Of a stretch of DNA of 64,000 nt, positions 35,902 to 44,806 are shown piece by piece. The stretch's first letter is position 1. Each line of letters starts with the position of its first letter. A model generated the notes under the pieces. It was not told where the DNA came from. It ran no database searches and worked only from the letters and a program-made list of their open reading frames with translations. The position numbers were made by a program, and so were the translations under genes. This DNA comes from Nitratireductor alexandrii (GTDB lineage Bacteria > Pseudomonadota > Alphaproteobacteria > Rhizobiales > Rhizobiaceae): contig NZ_RBVY01000002.1 of the NCBI RefSeq assembly GCF_004000215.1, forward strand, positions 372,001 to 436,000, written 5' to 3'.

Positions 35902-37170
35902 TCATTCATACTTGACCGGCCGCTCGGCGATCAGGCCGCGCGGGGCGAAGCGCAGCACCAGGGTGATCGTCAGGCCGATGACGAAGACCCGCATCTGCAG
36001 GGCCCGCGTCGTCATGTCGGCCGGCGCCTGCCAGTCGAACAGCCTGTCGCCCCAATAGGCGATCTGGTCGAACAGGAACAGCGCCGCCGGCTCCGACATC
36101 GTCCAGATGACATAGACGAACAGCGCGCCGAAAATCGTGCCGAGATTGTTGCCGGCACCGCCCAGGATGACCATCACCCAAACCAGGAACGTGTGGTTCA
36201 GCGGCAGGAAGCTCGACGGGTCGAAAATGCTGCTGAAGGTGATCAGCGCGCCGCCGCCGATGCCGATGATGACATTGCCGAGTACGAACATTTCCAGCCG
36301 GCGCCGGTTGATGTCCTTGCCCATCGCGGCCGCCGACAATTCGTTGTCGCGGATGGCGCGCATCATCCGGCCCCAGGGGGCGGCCCAGGCCCGCTGCAGG
36401 AGCACGAAGATGACCACGATCATCACCGCCGTGACGCTGAGATAGGCCGCGCGCGACATGACGAAGCCGAGATCGGCCGGCGTGGGCACCGGCCAGGGCA
36501 GCGGCGAGACGGTCAGCGTCCCGCGCGTCAGCCAGTCGGCGTTCTTCAGATAGGCCTTGACGATCTCCGCGATGCCGAGCGTGGCGATCGCCATATAGTC
36601 GGCCCGCAAGCCGAGCGTGATGCGGCCCATCAGCCAGCCGAGCGCGCCGGCCACGATGCCGCCGCCGAGCCAGCCAATCCACACGGGCAGGCCGAAACCG
36701 CCGATGAAGCCGGCTTCGCCCTCGATATGGGCGGCAGCCTGGCCGAGCGCGCCGGAGACGGCGATATAGGTCGCGGCACCGGCGATCAGGGCGAGCAGCG
36801 TGCGGAATTTCTTTGGCAGGCCGAGGCGGTGGGTCTGGCTCATCGCGTAGGTGAAAAGCCCACCGACAGCCAGGTAAAGCGCGGTCTTGCCGAGAAGGGC
36901 GGGGCCGTTCGACGTCCAGAAGGCACCGTTGACGGGAAACGAGACCAGCACCGTCGTGTAGGCTGCGATCGCGATGAAACCCATCGTGCCGACATTGAAC
37001 AAGCCGGCATATCCCCATTGGATGGTCAGGCCGAGCGCCACGATCGCCAGGCAGCTTGCCTCGACCAGCATGCGCGTTCCGAACGCCGCGCCCTGGGCGG
37101 CGAAGACCAGGGCGATCAAGACGGCCAGGCCGGCAAACAGCAGGGTCTCGCGTCCGGCGCGGTTCGTCAT
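35902..37170 (-). CDS. Branched-chain (HAAT) ABC transporter permease, LivM type
   Basis: 422-residue multi-spanning inner-membrane protein of the LivM family, somewhat long because of an extended central region (GLPKKFRTLLALIAG segment). The family block RAIRDNELSAAAMG and the GGAGNNLGTIFGA loop are present. ATG at 37170 overlaps the stop of LivH (ATGA). It is the last gene of a livG-livF-livH-livM operon on the minus strand. Confidence 0.92.
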   Translation of the reverse strand: MTNRAGRETLLFAGLAVLIALVFAAQGAAFGTRMLVEASCLAIVALGLTIQWGYAGLFNVGTMGFIAIAAYTTVLVSFPVNGAFWTSNGPALLGKTALYLAVGGLFTYAMSQTHRLGLPKKFRTLLALIAGAATYIAVSGALGQAAAHIEGEAGFIGGFGLPVWIGWLGGGIVAGALGWLMGRITLGLRADYMAIATLGIAEIVKAYLKNADWLTRGTLTVSPLPWPVPTPADLGFVMSRAAYLSVTAVMIVVIFVLLQRAWAAPWGRMMRAIRDNELSAAAMGKDINRRRLEMFVLGNVIIGIGGGALITFSSIFDPSSFLPLNHTFLVWVMVILGGAGNNLGTIFGALFVYVIWTMSEPAALFLFDQIAYWGDRLFDWQAPADMTTRALQMRVFVIGLTITLVLRFAPRGLIAERPVKYE

Positions 37171-38192
37171 TTGATCACGCTCCCGCGGAAGATTCCCGTC
37201 GGTCGCCAGATCAGCACCGCGACCAGGATGAAGAAGGGAATGACGATCTTGTATTCGGTCGGCACCAGCGCGAGTTGAGTGGGCAGTTCCACCCAGTCCG
37301 GCAGAAACGGCGCGAGCGGCCTCAGCAGGATCGCCCAGTTGAACACGGCCAGCGTTTCGGTGAAGCCGACCACCAGGCCGCCTGCCACCGCGCCGTAGGG
37401 CTGACCGATCCCGCCGACGATCGCCGCGGCGAAGATCGGCAACAGGATGTTGAAGCTCAGATCGGGTTTCAAGGTGACGTCGAGGGCCAGCAGCGTGCCG
37501 CCGGCCGCCGCCAGCGCGCCGCCGATGATCCAGGTGGCGCGCACAACGTGCTCGGTGGGAATGCCCGACACCCGAGCCAGGTCGGCATTGTCGGAGACAG
37601 CGCGCATTGCCTTGCCGAGCCGCGCGCGCGTGAGAAAGAAGTGGAGCGCGACGATGCACAGCGCCGTGAACACGAACAACAGCAATTGCGGTTCGGTAAC
37701 GACGATGAAGCCGTCGCCGACCGGCACGCGATAGATGTCCTTGGCCCCGACATAGAGCGGCCGGGTTCCCGTGCCGAACACCAGCCGGATCAGGCCCTGC
37801 ATCATCAGCATGACGCCGACCGAGGCCATGACGATGGTGACGGGGCGCACATTGGCCTGCCGCAGCGGCCGGTAGAACCAGCGGTCGAGCACGATCGCCA
37901 GCAGCGCCGTCAGCGCCATCGCGATCGGCATCAGCACGAAGGCGGTCGGCAGCCCGACCAGCGCCCCGACGCCGGGCAGGAGCGCGGTCAGTATCAGCGC
38001 GATGAAGGCGCCGGTGGTCATCATGTCGCCATGGGCGAGATGGGCAAACCGCAGAATACCGAAGATCAGCGTCACCCCGACCGCGCCGAGCGCATAGATT
38101 GAGCCGATGATCAGCCCGGCGATGATACCCTTGTTGATGAAGAACACGAACTCGCGCACCGGCAGGGCGGTCAGCAGATCGACCTCGGTCAT
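37167..38192 (-). CDS. Branched-chain (HAAT) ABC transporter permease, LivH type
   Basis: 341 residues, multi-spanning. The LivH motifs GSIYALGAVGVTLIFGILRFAHLAHGD and RAVSDNADLARVSGI are present. Its start overlaps the livF stop by four bases (ATGA). Partner of the LivM-type permease that follows. Confidence 0.93.
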   Translation of the reverse strand: MTEVDLLTALPVREFVFFINKGIIAGLIIGSIYALGAVGVTLIFGILRFAHLAHGDMMTTGAFIALILTALLPGVGALVGLPTAFVLMPIAMALTALLAIVLDRWFYRPLRQANVRPVTIVMASVGVMLMMQGLIRLVFGTGTRPLYVGAKDIYRVPVGDGFIVVTEPQLLLFVFTALCIVALHFFLTRARLGKAMRAVSDNADLARVSGIPTEHVVRATWIIGGALAAAGGTLLALDVTLKPDLSFNILLPIFAAAIVGGIGQPYGAVAGGLVVGFTETLAVFNWAILLRPLAPFLPDWVELPTQLALVPTEYKIVIPFFILVAVLIWRPTGIFRGSVIK

Positions 38193-38905
38193 GGCTGGTC
38201 CTCCCCGCCGAGAAAGCTTTTGGCCACGTCCGGATCGTCGAGCAATTCCTGCCCGGTGCCGGTGAAGCGGTTCTGTCCGCCGGCGAGCACGAACCCCTTG
38301 TGTGCGATCGCCAGCGCCTGGCGCGCATTCTGCTCCACCATCAAAATACCGGTGCCGGCGGCGTTGATGGCGACGATGCGTTCGAAGATCTCGCTGGTGA
38401 ACAGCGGCGACAGGCCGGCGGTCGGCTCGTCGAGCAGCAGTAGGCGCGGTTCCGTCATCAGAGCGCGTCCGATCGCCACCATCTGGCGCTGGCCGCCGGA
38501 CAGTTCGCCCGCCGGCTGGCGGCGCTTGTCCTTCAGCGGCGGGAAGAAGCCGTAGACCTGGTCGACGAGGTGGCGGAAATCGTCGCGCCTGACATAGGCC
38601 CCCATTTCCAGGTTTTCGTGCACGCTCATGGTGGGAAAGACGTTATATTCCTGCGGCACGAAGGAAAGGCCCTGCTTGACCAGGCTTTCCGGTGGCGTGT
38701 TGGTGATGTCGCTTCCCTCGAAGGTGATGCTGCCCTTGGAGATGGTGAGAAGGCCGAACAGTGCCTTCAGCGTCGTCGACTTGCCGGCACCGTTGGGCCC
38801 GACGATGACGCCGATCTCTTCGGCCTCGATGGCGATGCTGACGCCGTTGAGGATGTTCGCCCCGCCATAACCGGCGTGGATGTCGCGAATGTCCAGCAGG
38901 GCCAT
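38189..38905 (-). CDS. Branched-chain (HAAT) ABC transporter ATP-binding protein, LivF type
   Basis: 238 residues. Walker A GPNGAGKST is at 36-44, LSGGQ at 135-139 and Walker B LLLLDEP at 155-161, with the MVEQN switch region typical of LivF. ATG at 38905 shares one base with the stop of livG; longer in-frame starts would lie inside livG. An active ATPase subunit is expected. Confidence 0.93.
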   Translation of the reverse strand: MALLDIRDIHAGYGGANILNGVSIAIEAEEIGVIVGPNGAGKSTTLKALFGLLTISKGSITFEGSDITNTPPESLVKQGLSFVPQEYNVFPTMSVHENLEMGAYVRRDDFRHLVDQVYGFFPPLKDKRRQPAGELSGGQRQMVAIGRALMTEPRLLLLDEPTAGLSPLFTSEIFERIVAINAAGTGILMVEQNARQALAIAHKGFVLAGGQNRFTGTGQELLDDPDVAKSFLGGEDQP

Positions 38906-39687
38906 CAGCGCCCTCCATCGGCGGGCGTGCCGCCGAAATACGCTTCGATTACGTCGGCGTTGTTGCGGACTTCCGACATCGGCCCTTCGACCATGACGGT
39001 TCCCGCGGCCATGACGATCACCGGATCGCACAGCCGCGCGATCAGATCCATGTCGTGCTCGATGACGAAGAAGGTAAGCCCGTCCTCGCGGTTGAGGCGC
39101 TGGACGACCGCGGCGAGGTCGTTGAGCAGCGTGCGGTTGACGCCGGCGGCGATCTCGTCGAGCAGCACCACCCGCGGCTCGGCCATCATCACGCGCCCCA
39201 GTTCGAGCAGCTTCTTTTGCCCGCCCGACAGATTGCCCGCCTTTTCGTTCTTGACGTGGGTGAGCTTGAGGATGCCGAGCACGTCCTCCGCCTTCTTGCG
39301 CGTTTGCGCCTCCTCGGCGAGCACCGCACCGCGCCGGAAACAGGCGTTGAAGAAGTTTTCGCCCGCCTGGCGCGCCGGCACCATCATCAGGTTTTCCAGC
39401 GCCGTCATATGCGAGAATTCTTGCGCGATCTGGAAGGTGCGCAGCAGGCCGCGCGCGAAAAGCGCGTGCGCCTCAAGCCCGGTCACGTCCTCGCCATCGA
39501 GCAGGATGCGCCCGGAACTGGGCGCGAAGGCGCCGGCGACCATGTTGAACAGCGTCGTCTTGCCAGCGCCGTTGGGGCCGATCAGGCCGGTGATGGTGCC
39601 TTGTTCGACCTGCAGCGAACACCGGTCGACCGCGAGCACGTTGCCGAAACGCTTCGTCACGTCCTGGACGTCAATGATCGTCGTCAT
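38905..39687 (-). CDS. Branched-chain (HAAT) ABC transporter ATP-binding protein, LivG type
   Basis: 260 residues. Walker A GPNGAGKTT is at 37-45, with NLSGGQKKLLELGR and VVLLDEIAAGVN after it, and VIEHDMD as the switch histidine. First gene of the minus-strand operon; the 222-base region upstream (39688-39909) must hold the promoter, but I see no convincing -35/-10 pair. Confidence 0.93.
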   Translation of the reverse strand: MTTIIDVQDVTKRFGNVLAVDRCSLQVEQGTITGLIGPNGAGKTTLFNMVAGAFAPSSGRILLDGEDVTGLEAHALFARGLLRTFQIAQEFSHMTALENLMMVPARQAGENFFNACFRRGAVLAEEAQTRKKAEDVLGILKLTHVKNEKAGNLSGGQKKLLELGRVMMAEPRVVLLDEIAAGVNRTLLNDLAAVVQRLNREDGLTFFVIEHDMDLIARLCDPVIVMAAGTVMVEGPMSEVRNNADVIEAYFGGTPADGGR

Positions 39688-39909
39688 GCGGCCTGCTTGT
39701 AATGCTGCCTGTTTCCCGCTCGTCGGAGCATGCCGGCTTTTTCGGTGCCGTTTCTTTGTGACTGCTCTCGCCTCGCCCGCTCATATAAGGGGGGAGGGCG
39801 TTTGACAAGGCAAGCCCTGCCGACAAAGGAGCGCTTGTGCGGCTTGTCCACCGGCTGGGTGGGACAGGCGCGCCTGCGCGCCCTGTTTTCAGTGTCACCG
39901 CCTGTTGTG

Positions 39910-40785
39910 TCAGCTGGGGCGAATGCGTGCCGTTCCGCCCTGCTTGAGATTGAGGGTGTTGCCGGCAAGGATGAGCGCAGCGCCGATGACGGTGTAGACA
40001 TCGATCCCCTCCTGATAGACCAGCCAGGCCAGAAGGGCCGAAAGCGGCACGCGCAGGAAATCCATCGGCACCACCGTTGTGGCATCGGCATGCAGCATCG
40101 CGCGCGCCATGCAATAGTGGGAATAGGTGCCGCAAAAGGCGATGACGACGATCCACGGCATCACCGTCGGCGACGGCCATTGCCAGACCGCCAGCGCCGG
40201 GACGATGCCGAGCAGGGACTGCACCACCAGCATCCAGAAAATGATCGTGGGAACGCTGTCGTGGCGGGTGAGCGACTTCACCAGCGCCACCGAAACGCCG
40301 AAGCCGATCGCCGCGAACAGCGCGAACAACTGGCCGATATCCGGCGCGGCGGCGCCCGGGCGAACGATGATGGCAACCCCGATCAGGCCGAGCACGATCG
40401 CGGCGATCTTCCAGCCATTGATACGCTCGCCCAGAAACGCCGCCGCCAGGATCGCCGTCCAGATCGGCATGGTGAACTCGATCGAGACCAGTTGGGCGAT
40501 CGGAATAAGCGCCAGCGCGTAGAACCAGGCGAACTGCGCGCCGTAATGCACCACGTTGCGGCCGATATGGCGCGGCAGCTTTGCGGTGCGCACCGAACGC
40601 AGGCCGCCGGCCATGCGGATCACCGGATAGAGCAGCAGCAGGCCGATGATGGAGCGCATCTCCATGATCTGGAAGACGTCGAGTTCGCGCGTGGCTTCGC
40701 GGCCGGCGACCGTCATGGTCAGCATCAATGCCAGCCAGCCGGCCATCCACAGGGCCGCTTTGAGGTTCGAGGGTTCCGCGCTCAT
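39910..40785 (-). CDS. DMT superfamily (EamA) permease
   Basis: 291 residues with about ten hydrophobic segments in two EamA repeats (GRNVVHYGAQFAWFYAL in the first, GTYSHYCMARAM in the second). Such permeases export or import small metabolites. It follows the RidA/HAAT operon by 87 bases, so it could be part of it and might export an amine or amino acid, but no substrate can be named. Confidence 0.9.
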   Translation of the reverse strand: MSAEPSNLKAALWMAGWLALMLTMTVAGREATRELDVFQIMEMRSIIGLLLLYPVIRMAGGLRSVRTAKLPRHIGRNVVHYGAQFAWFYALALIPIAQLVSIEFTMPIWTAILAAAFLGERINGWKIAAIVLGLIGVAIIVRPGAAAPDIGQLFALFAAIGFGVSVALVKSLTRHDSVPTIIFWMLVVQSLLGIVPALAVWQWPSPTVMPWIVVIAFCGTYSHYCMARAMLHADATTVVPMDFLRVPLSALLAWLVYQEGIDVYTVIGAALILAGNTLNLKQGGTARIRPS

Positions 40786-40872
40786 CGGGCGTGTTTGGCA
40801 AAGCCCGCCGGCCCCGGCAAGCGCATGCGCCTGCCGGCCGTTGGTCCAGCACTTGCCGTGTGGTTTGGCCGC

Positions 40873-41280
40873 TCAGGACGGCAACACCGCGGTCACTTCG
40901 ATCTCGACCTTGGCGCGGTCCTCGATCAGGTCGGCGACCTGGACCATGGTCATGGCCGGAAAATTGCGGCCCATCACGTCGCGATAGGCCGCCCCGACGT
41001 CGGAAAGCCGATCGAGATATTCACGCTTGTCGGTGATGTACCACGTCATGCGTGTGGCGTGCTCCGGTCCGGCGCCCGCTTCGGCCAGCACGTCGACGAC
41101 GTTTTGGAGAGCCTGGCGGACCTGGCCGGCGAAGTCGTCGGTCTCGAATTCCTGCTGGCCGTTCCAGCCGATCTGCCCGGCGACGAAGACCGTACGCCCT
41201 TCGGCCATGATGCCGTTGGCGTAGCCTTTGGCGTTTTTCCAATGGGATGGGTTCAAAAGTTCGTGGGAGGACGCGTGCAA
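40873..41280 (-). CDS. RidA family protein
   Basis: 135 residues, third RidA-family protein in the window and more divergent than the other two (it lacks their PPARST block; the end reads VQVADLIEDRAKVEIEVTAVLP). No ATG is available before the conserved GYANGI start; the TTG at 41280 has AAAGG in front and is the likely start. It lies 17 bases after the second livF gene, so it is linked to that transporter and by extension to the tryptophan locus. Confidence 0.85.
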   Translation of the reverse strand: MHASSHELLNPSHWKNAKGYANGIMAEGRTVFVAGQIGWNGQQEFETDDFAGQVRQALQNVVDVLAEAGAGPEHATRMTWYITDKREYLDRLSDVGAAYRDVMGRNFPAMTMVQVADLIEDRAKVEIEVTAVLPS

Positions 41281-41297
41281 GGTTTTGCCCTTTCTTG

Positions 41298-41984
41298 TCA
41301 GACGCCGAGATAACGGTTGCGGATGTCGTCGGAAAGCTCCGCCGGCAGCCCGTTCCATACCGTCGTGCCCTTTTCGAGCACGACGCAGCGATCGGCCACG
41401 GGAAGCAGTTCCGACATGGTCTTGTCGACGACCAGGATCGCCTGGCCCTCGTCCTTGAGCTTGCGGATCGAGCTCCAGATATCCTGCCGGATCACCGGCG
41501 CGAGGCCTTCCGTCGCCTCGTCGAGGATCAGGAGCTTCGGATTGGTCATCAGCGCGCGGCCGACGGCCAGCATCTGCTGTTCGCCGCCCGAGAGCGAAAT
41601 GGCATATTGGCGCCGGCGCTCGGCAAGCCGGGGAAAAAGCGCCTCGATGCGGGCGAGCGTCCAGGCGCCCGGACGCGCCGCCGCAATCAGATTTTCCTCG
41701 ACGGTGAGGTTGGGAAAGCAGCGCCGCCCCTCCGGCACCAGCCCGATGCCGAGCCGGGCGACGCGGTGCGGGCGCAGACCTTGAAGGCTCGACCCGGCGA
41801 AGCGCAGCGTGCCGGCGCGTGGCGGGTTCAGGCCGCAGATCGACCGGATCGTCGTGGTCTTGCCCATGCCGTTGCGGCCCATCAGGGCGACGACCTCGCC
41901 TTCGCCCACGGCCAGGTCGACGCCGAACAGGGCCTGACTGGCGCCATAGAAGGTCTGTAGTCCGGTGGCTTCAAGCAGCATCAC
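41298..41984 (-). CDS. Branched-chain (HAAT) ABC transporter ATP-binding protein, LivF type
   Basis: 228 residues. Walker A GRNGMGKTT is at 36-44, SLSGGEQQM is the signature, and LLILDEATEGLAP is Walker B. The start overlaps the livG stop by four bases (ATGA), or the second ATG at 41981 may be used. ATPase of the second HAAT importer, which lies just downstream of the tryptophan/anthranilate catabolic operon. Confidence 0.93.
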   Translation of the reverse strand: MMLLEATGLQTFYGASQALFGVDLAVGEGEVVALMGRNGMGKTTTIRSICGLNPPRAGTLRFAGSSLQGLRPHRVARLGIGLVPEGRRCFPNLTVEENLIAAARPGAWTLARIEALFPRLAERRRQYAISLSGGEQQMLAVGRALMTNPKLLILDEATEGLAPVIRQDIWSSIRKLKDEGQAILVVDKTMSELLPVADRCVVLEKGTTVWNGLPAELSDDIRNRYLGV

Positions 41985-42730
41985 CCTTCCTCCCCGAGAT
42001 AGGCTTGCCGCACGTCGGGATTGTGCCGGATTTCGTCGACCGTGCCGGTGGCGATGATACGACCGTAGACGAGCACGGAGATGCGGTCGGCAAGTGCGAA
42101 CACCGCATCCATGTCGTGTTCGACCAGCAGGATCGGCGCTTCGGCGCGCAGCCCGTCGAGAAACGTCGTCAGCGCCTTGGAGCCCTCCGGTCCCATGCCG
42201 GCCATCGGTTCGTCGAGCAGGAAGGCCTTGGAGCCGAGGGCGAGCGCGATCGCAATCTCGAGCTGGCGCCGCTCGCCGTGCGACAGTTCCGCCGCCGGGA
42301 CGTCCGCCCGCTCGGCCAGCCCCACCCGTTCCAGGGCTTCCAGCGCCGGCTCGCGCAGCGAGCGGTCGGCCATCACCGGCTTGAGGAAGCGGAAACTCGT
42401 GCCCTGACGTGCCTGCACGGCCAGCATGACGTTGCGCAGCGCCGAATAGTCCGGCGCAAGCGACGAGATCTGGAAGGTGCGGCCGAGCCCGAGCCGTGTG
42501 CGCTCGGGAACGCCGAGCGCGCCGATGTCGCGGCCCAGAAACCGGATCGTGCCGCTGCCGGGCCGCAGCGACCCGGCGATCTGGTGGATCAGCGTCGATT
42601 TGCCGGCACCGTTGGGCCCGATCAGCGCATGGATTTCGCCGGCGCGCAGATCGAGGCTGACATTGTCGGTCGCCTTCAGGGCGCCGAAGCTCTTGTTGAG
42701 GTTGCGGATCTCGAGGATGGGCTCAGCCAT
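41981..42730 (-). CDS. Branched-chain (HAAT) ABC transporter ATP-binding protein, LivG type
   Basis: 249 residues. Walker A GPNGAGKST is at 38-46; the signature reads LSHGERRQLEIA (SHGE variant seen in HAAT and urea-type ATPases), followed by AFLLDEPMAGMG. It overlaps the livM gene by eight bases. A Gln/Glu-type change in the signature is usual for this subgroup. Confidence 0.93.
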   Translation of the reverse strand: MAEPILEIRNLNKSFGALKATDNVSLDLRAGEIHALIGPNGAGKSTLIHQIAGSLRPGSGTIRFLGRDIGALGVPERTRLGLGRTFQISSLAPDYSALRNVMLAVQARQGTSFRFLKPVMADRSLREPALEALERVGLAERADVPAAELSHGERRQLEIAIALALGSKAFLLDEPMAGMGPEGSKALTTFLDGLRAEAPILLVEHDMDAVFALADRISVLVYGRIIATGTVDEIRHNPDVRQAYLGEEG

Positions 42731-43703
42731 GACGTGCCTTTCCCGCGATCAGGCCGACCACGCCGCCGCGCGCGAACAAGACGACGCCGAGTAGGATCAG
42801 CCCGAGGAAGAACTGCCAGCGCTCGGTGATGCCGCCGAGATAGAATTCGAACAGGACGTAGACCATGGCGCCGGCGACCGGCCCGAACAGCCGCCCGGTG
42901 CCGCCCAGGATGATCAGCACGATCAGCTCGCCCGACATATGCCAGGACAGCATCGATGGGCTGACGAAGCGGTTGAGGTCGGCAAACAGCGCGCCGGCCA
43001 GCCCGGTGATCATACCGGAGATGGCGAAGGCGACGAGCTTGACGCGAAACGGGGCGATCCCGACGGCCGCGAGGCGCTGCTGGTTTTGCCTGGAAGCTTC
43101 GAGCGCCGCGCCGAAGCGGGAGTTGCGCAACACGGAAAATACGGCCAGCGCGGCAAGCAGGAGGCCAAAGCACAGATAGAAGAAGTGCAGGCCGTTCAGC
43201 GTGTTGACGCCGGGAAACCCGTTTCGGACATAGATCGACAGCCCGTCCTCGCCGCCATAGGCCGGCCAGGAGATCGCGAAATAGTAGATCATCTGCGCGA
43301 AGGCGAGCGTGATCATGATGAAGTAGACCCCGCTGGTGCGCAGCGAGATGACGCCGATCGCGAGCGCGGCGAGCCCGCACAGGAGGATCGCGACCAGCCA
43401 GATGACGATCATCTGGTTGGTACCGGGAAGACCGAACAGCAGCGGCTCGTTGTTGAAGGCGTGTGTGGCGGCGATGCCGGCGACGTAGCCGCCAATACCG
43501 AAAAACGCCGCGTGGCCGAACGAGACCAACCCGCCCAACCCAAGCAGGAAGTTCAGCCCGACCGCGGCCAGGGCCAGGATCGCCATGCGGGTGGCGAGCG
43601 TGACGTAAAACGGTTCGCCCATGCCGGTGGCGACCAGCGGGATCGCGGCCAGGGCCAGGACGAGCACGAGGTTGAGGATGCTTTCGCGAGGATTGCCCAT
43701 CAT
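42723..43703 (-). CDS. Branched-chain (HAAT) ABC transporter permease, LivM type
   Basis: 326 residues, multi-spanning, with GLGGLVSFGHAAFFGIGGY and GTGRLFGPVAGA blocks typical of LivM. Two adjacent ATGs (43703, 43700) can serve as start; both follow the LivH stop directly. The upstream open frame that extends it would run antisense to sense genes and is not real. Confidence 0.92.
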   Translation of the reverse strand: MMGNPRESILNLVLVLALAAIPLVATGMGEPFYVTLATRMAILALAAVGLNFLLGLGGLVSFGHAAFFGIGGYVAGIAATHAFNNEPLLFGLPGTNQMIVIWLVAILLCGLAALAIGVISLRTSGVYFIMITLAFAQMIYYFAISWPAYGGEDGLSIYVRNGFPGVNTLNGLHFFYLCFGLLLAALAVFSVLRNSRFGAALEASRQNQQRLAAVGIAPFRVKLVAFAISGMITGLAGALFADLNRFVSPSMLSWHMSGELIVLIILGGTGRLFGPVAGAMVYVLFEFYLGGITERWQFFLGLILLGVVLFARGGVVGLIAGKARHG

Positions 43704-43705
43704 CG

Positions 43706-44626
43706 TCAACCCTGCGCCGAAAACAGGCCCTGCGGGCGAATGGCCAGCACGAGCGCCATGAACACGTAGATCAGCATGGAGGCGAGAGCCGCGCCGATGC
43801 CGGCAGCGGCGGAGGCGTCCATGAAGGTGGCGAACACGACCGGCAGCAGGAACCGGCCGAGCGTGTCGATCACGCCGACCAGCACCGCCCCGACCAGCGC
43901 GCCCTTGATGGAACCGATGCCGCCGATGACGATCACCACGAAGGCAAGGATGAGCACCGGCTCGCCCATGCCGACCTGGACCGACTGCAGTGCCCCGACC
44001 AGCGCGCCGGCCAGCCCGGCCAGTGCGGCGCCGAGCGCGAACACGACGGTGTAGAGCGTGCGAATGTCGACCCCGAGGGCGGCGATCATCTCCCGGTCGG
44101 ATTCGCCGGCGCGGATGCGCATGCCGAGCCGCGTCCGCGAAATCAGCAGGTAAAGGCCGACCGCGACCGCGATGCCCACCCCGATGATTGCCAGCCGGTA
44201 GGCCGGATACGCGCCGCCGCCCGGCAGCGGCAGCGCGCCGCGCAAGAGCGGTGGGATGTCGAGATAAAGCGGAAACGAGCCGAACACCCAGCGCGTGCCC
44301 TCCGAAAAGATCAGGATCAGCGCAAAGGTCGCCAGCACCTGGTCGAGATGGTCGCGGTCGTAGAGCCGCCGGATGACGGTCATTTCCACCAGTGCGCCGG
44401 CCGCCGCCGCCGCGGCCAGGCTCGCCACCAGCCCGAGCCAGAACGAGCCGGTCGCCGCGGCAACCGTCGCGCAGGCGAAGGCGCCGATCATGTAGAGCGA
44501 GCCGTGGGCGAGGTTGATCAGGCCCATGACGCCGAAGATCAGCGTCAGGCCGGCAGCCATCAAGAACAGCATGACGCCGAATTGAAGGCCGTTGAGGATC
44601 TGTTCGATGAGGAGCGCGGTTTGCAC
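43706..44626 (-). CDS. Branched-chain (HAAT) ABC transporter permease, LivH type
   Basis: 306 residues, multi-spanning, with FGVMLFLMAAGLTLIFGVMGLINLAHG and IGGIGSIKGALVGA blocks. GTG at 44626 follows AGGA; the in-frame region further upstream falls in the palindromic intergenic repeat. It is separated from its binding-protein gene by 180 bases of palindromic sequence. Confidence 0.92.
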   Translation of the reverse strand: MQTALLIEQILNGLQFGVMLFLMAAGLTLIFGVMGLINLAHGSLYMIGAFACATVAAATGSFWLGLVASLAAAAAAGALVEMTVIRRLYDRDHLDQVLATFALILIFSEGTRWVFGSFPLYLDIPPLLRGALPLPGGGAYPAYRLAIIGVGIAVAVGLYLLISRTRLGMRIRAGESDREMIAALGVDIRTLYTVVFALGAALAGLAGALVGALQSVQVGMGEPVLILAFVVIVIGGIGSIKGALVGAVLVGVIDTLGRFLLPVVFATFMDASAAAGIGAALASMLIYVFMALVLAIRPQGLFSAQG

Positions 44627-44653
44627 GGTCGTCCTGAACGTTGGAAGCGGGAA

Positions 44654-44797
44654 CCTTTCTCCCGCTACATCGGGGAGAAGGCGGCCCGGCGGGCCGGATT
44701 GGGGAAGGGGCGAAGTGGCGACCAAGCGCATGCGGGCGGGCTCTGCCGCGCCGCTGCGGCCGGTCGCCGCCCTCTCCCCGCGGGCGAGGAGAGGGCG
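44654..44797. repeat. RIME-like palindromic intergenic element
   Basis: Two stem-loops with the pyrimidine/purine pattern of rhizobial intergenic mosaic elements. The outer-right hairpin CGCCCTCTCC (44768-44777) / GGAGAGGGCG (44788-44797) is perfect with a 10-base loop; the left one (CCTTTCTCCCG 44654-44664 with CGGGGAGAAGG 44671-44681) is imperfect. It fills the gap between the binding-protein gene and livH, so it may stabilise the binding-protein message. Confidence 0.6.
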
Positions 44798-44806
44798 CTC
44801 GTTGGG

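Noticed and set aside
35845-38102. Plus-strand open frames antisense to the livM and livH genes
   Set aside because: They mirror membrane-protein codons of real genes and begin without a ribosome site.
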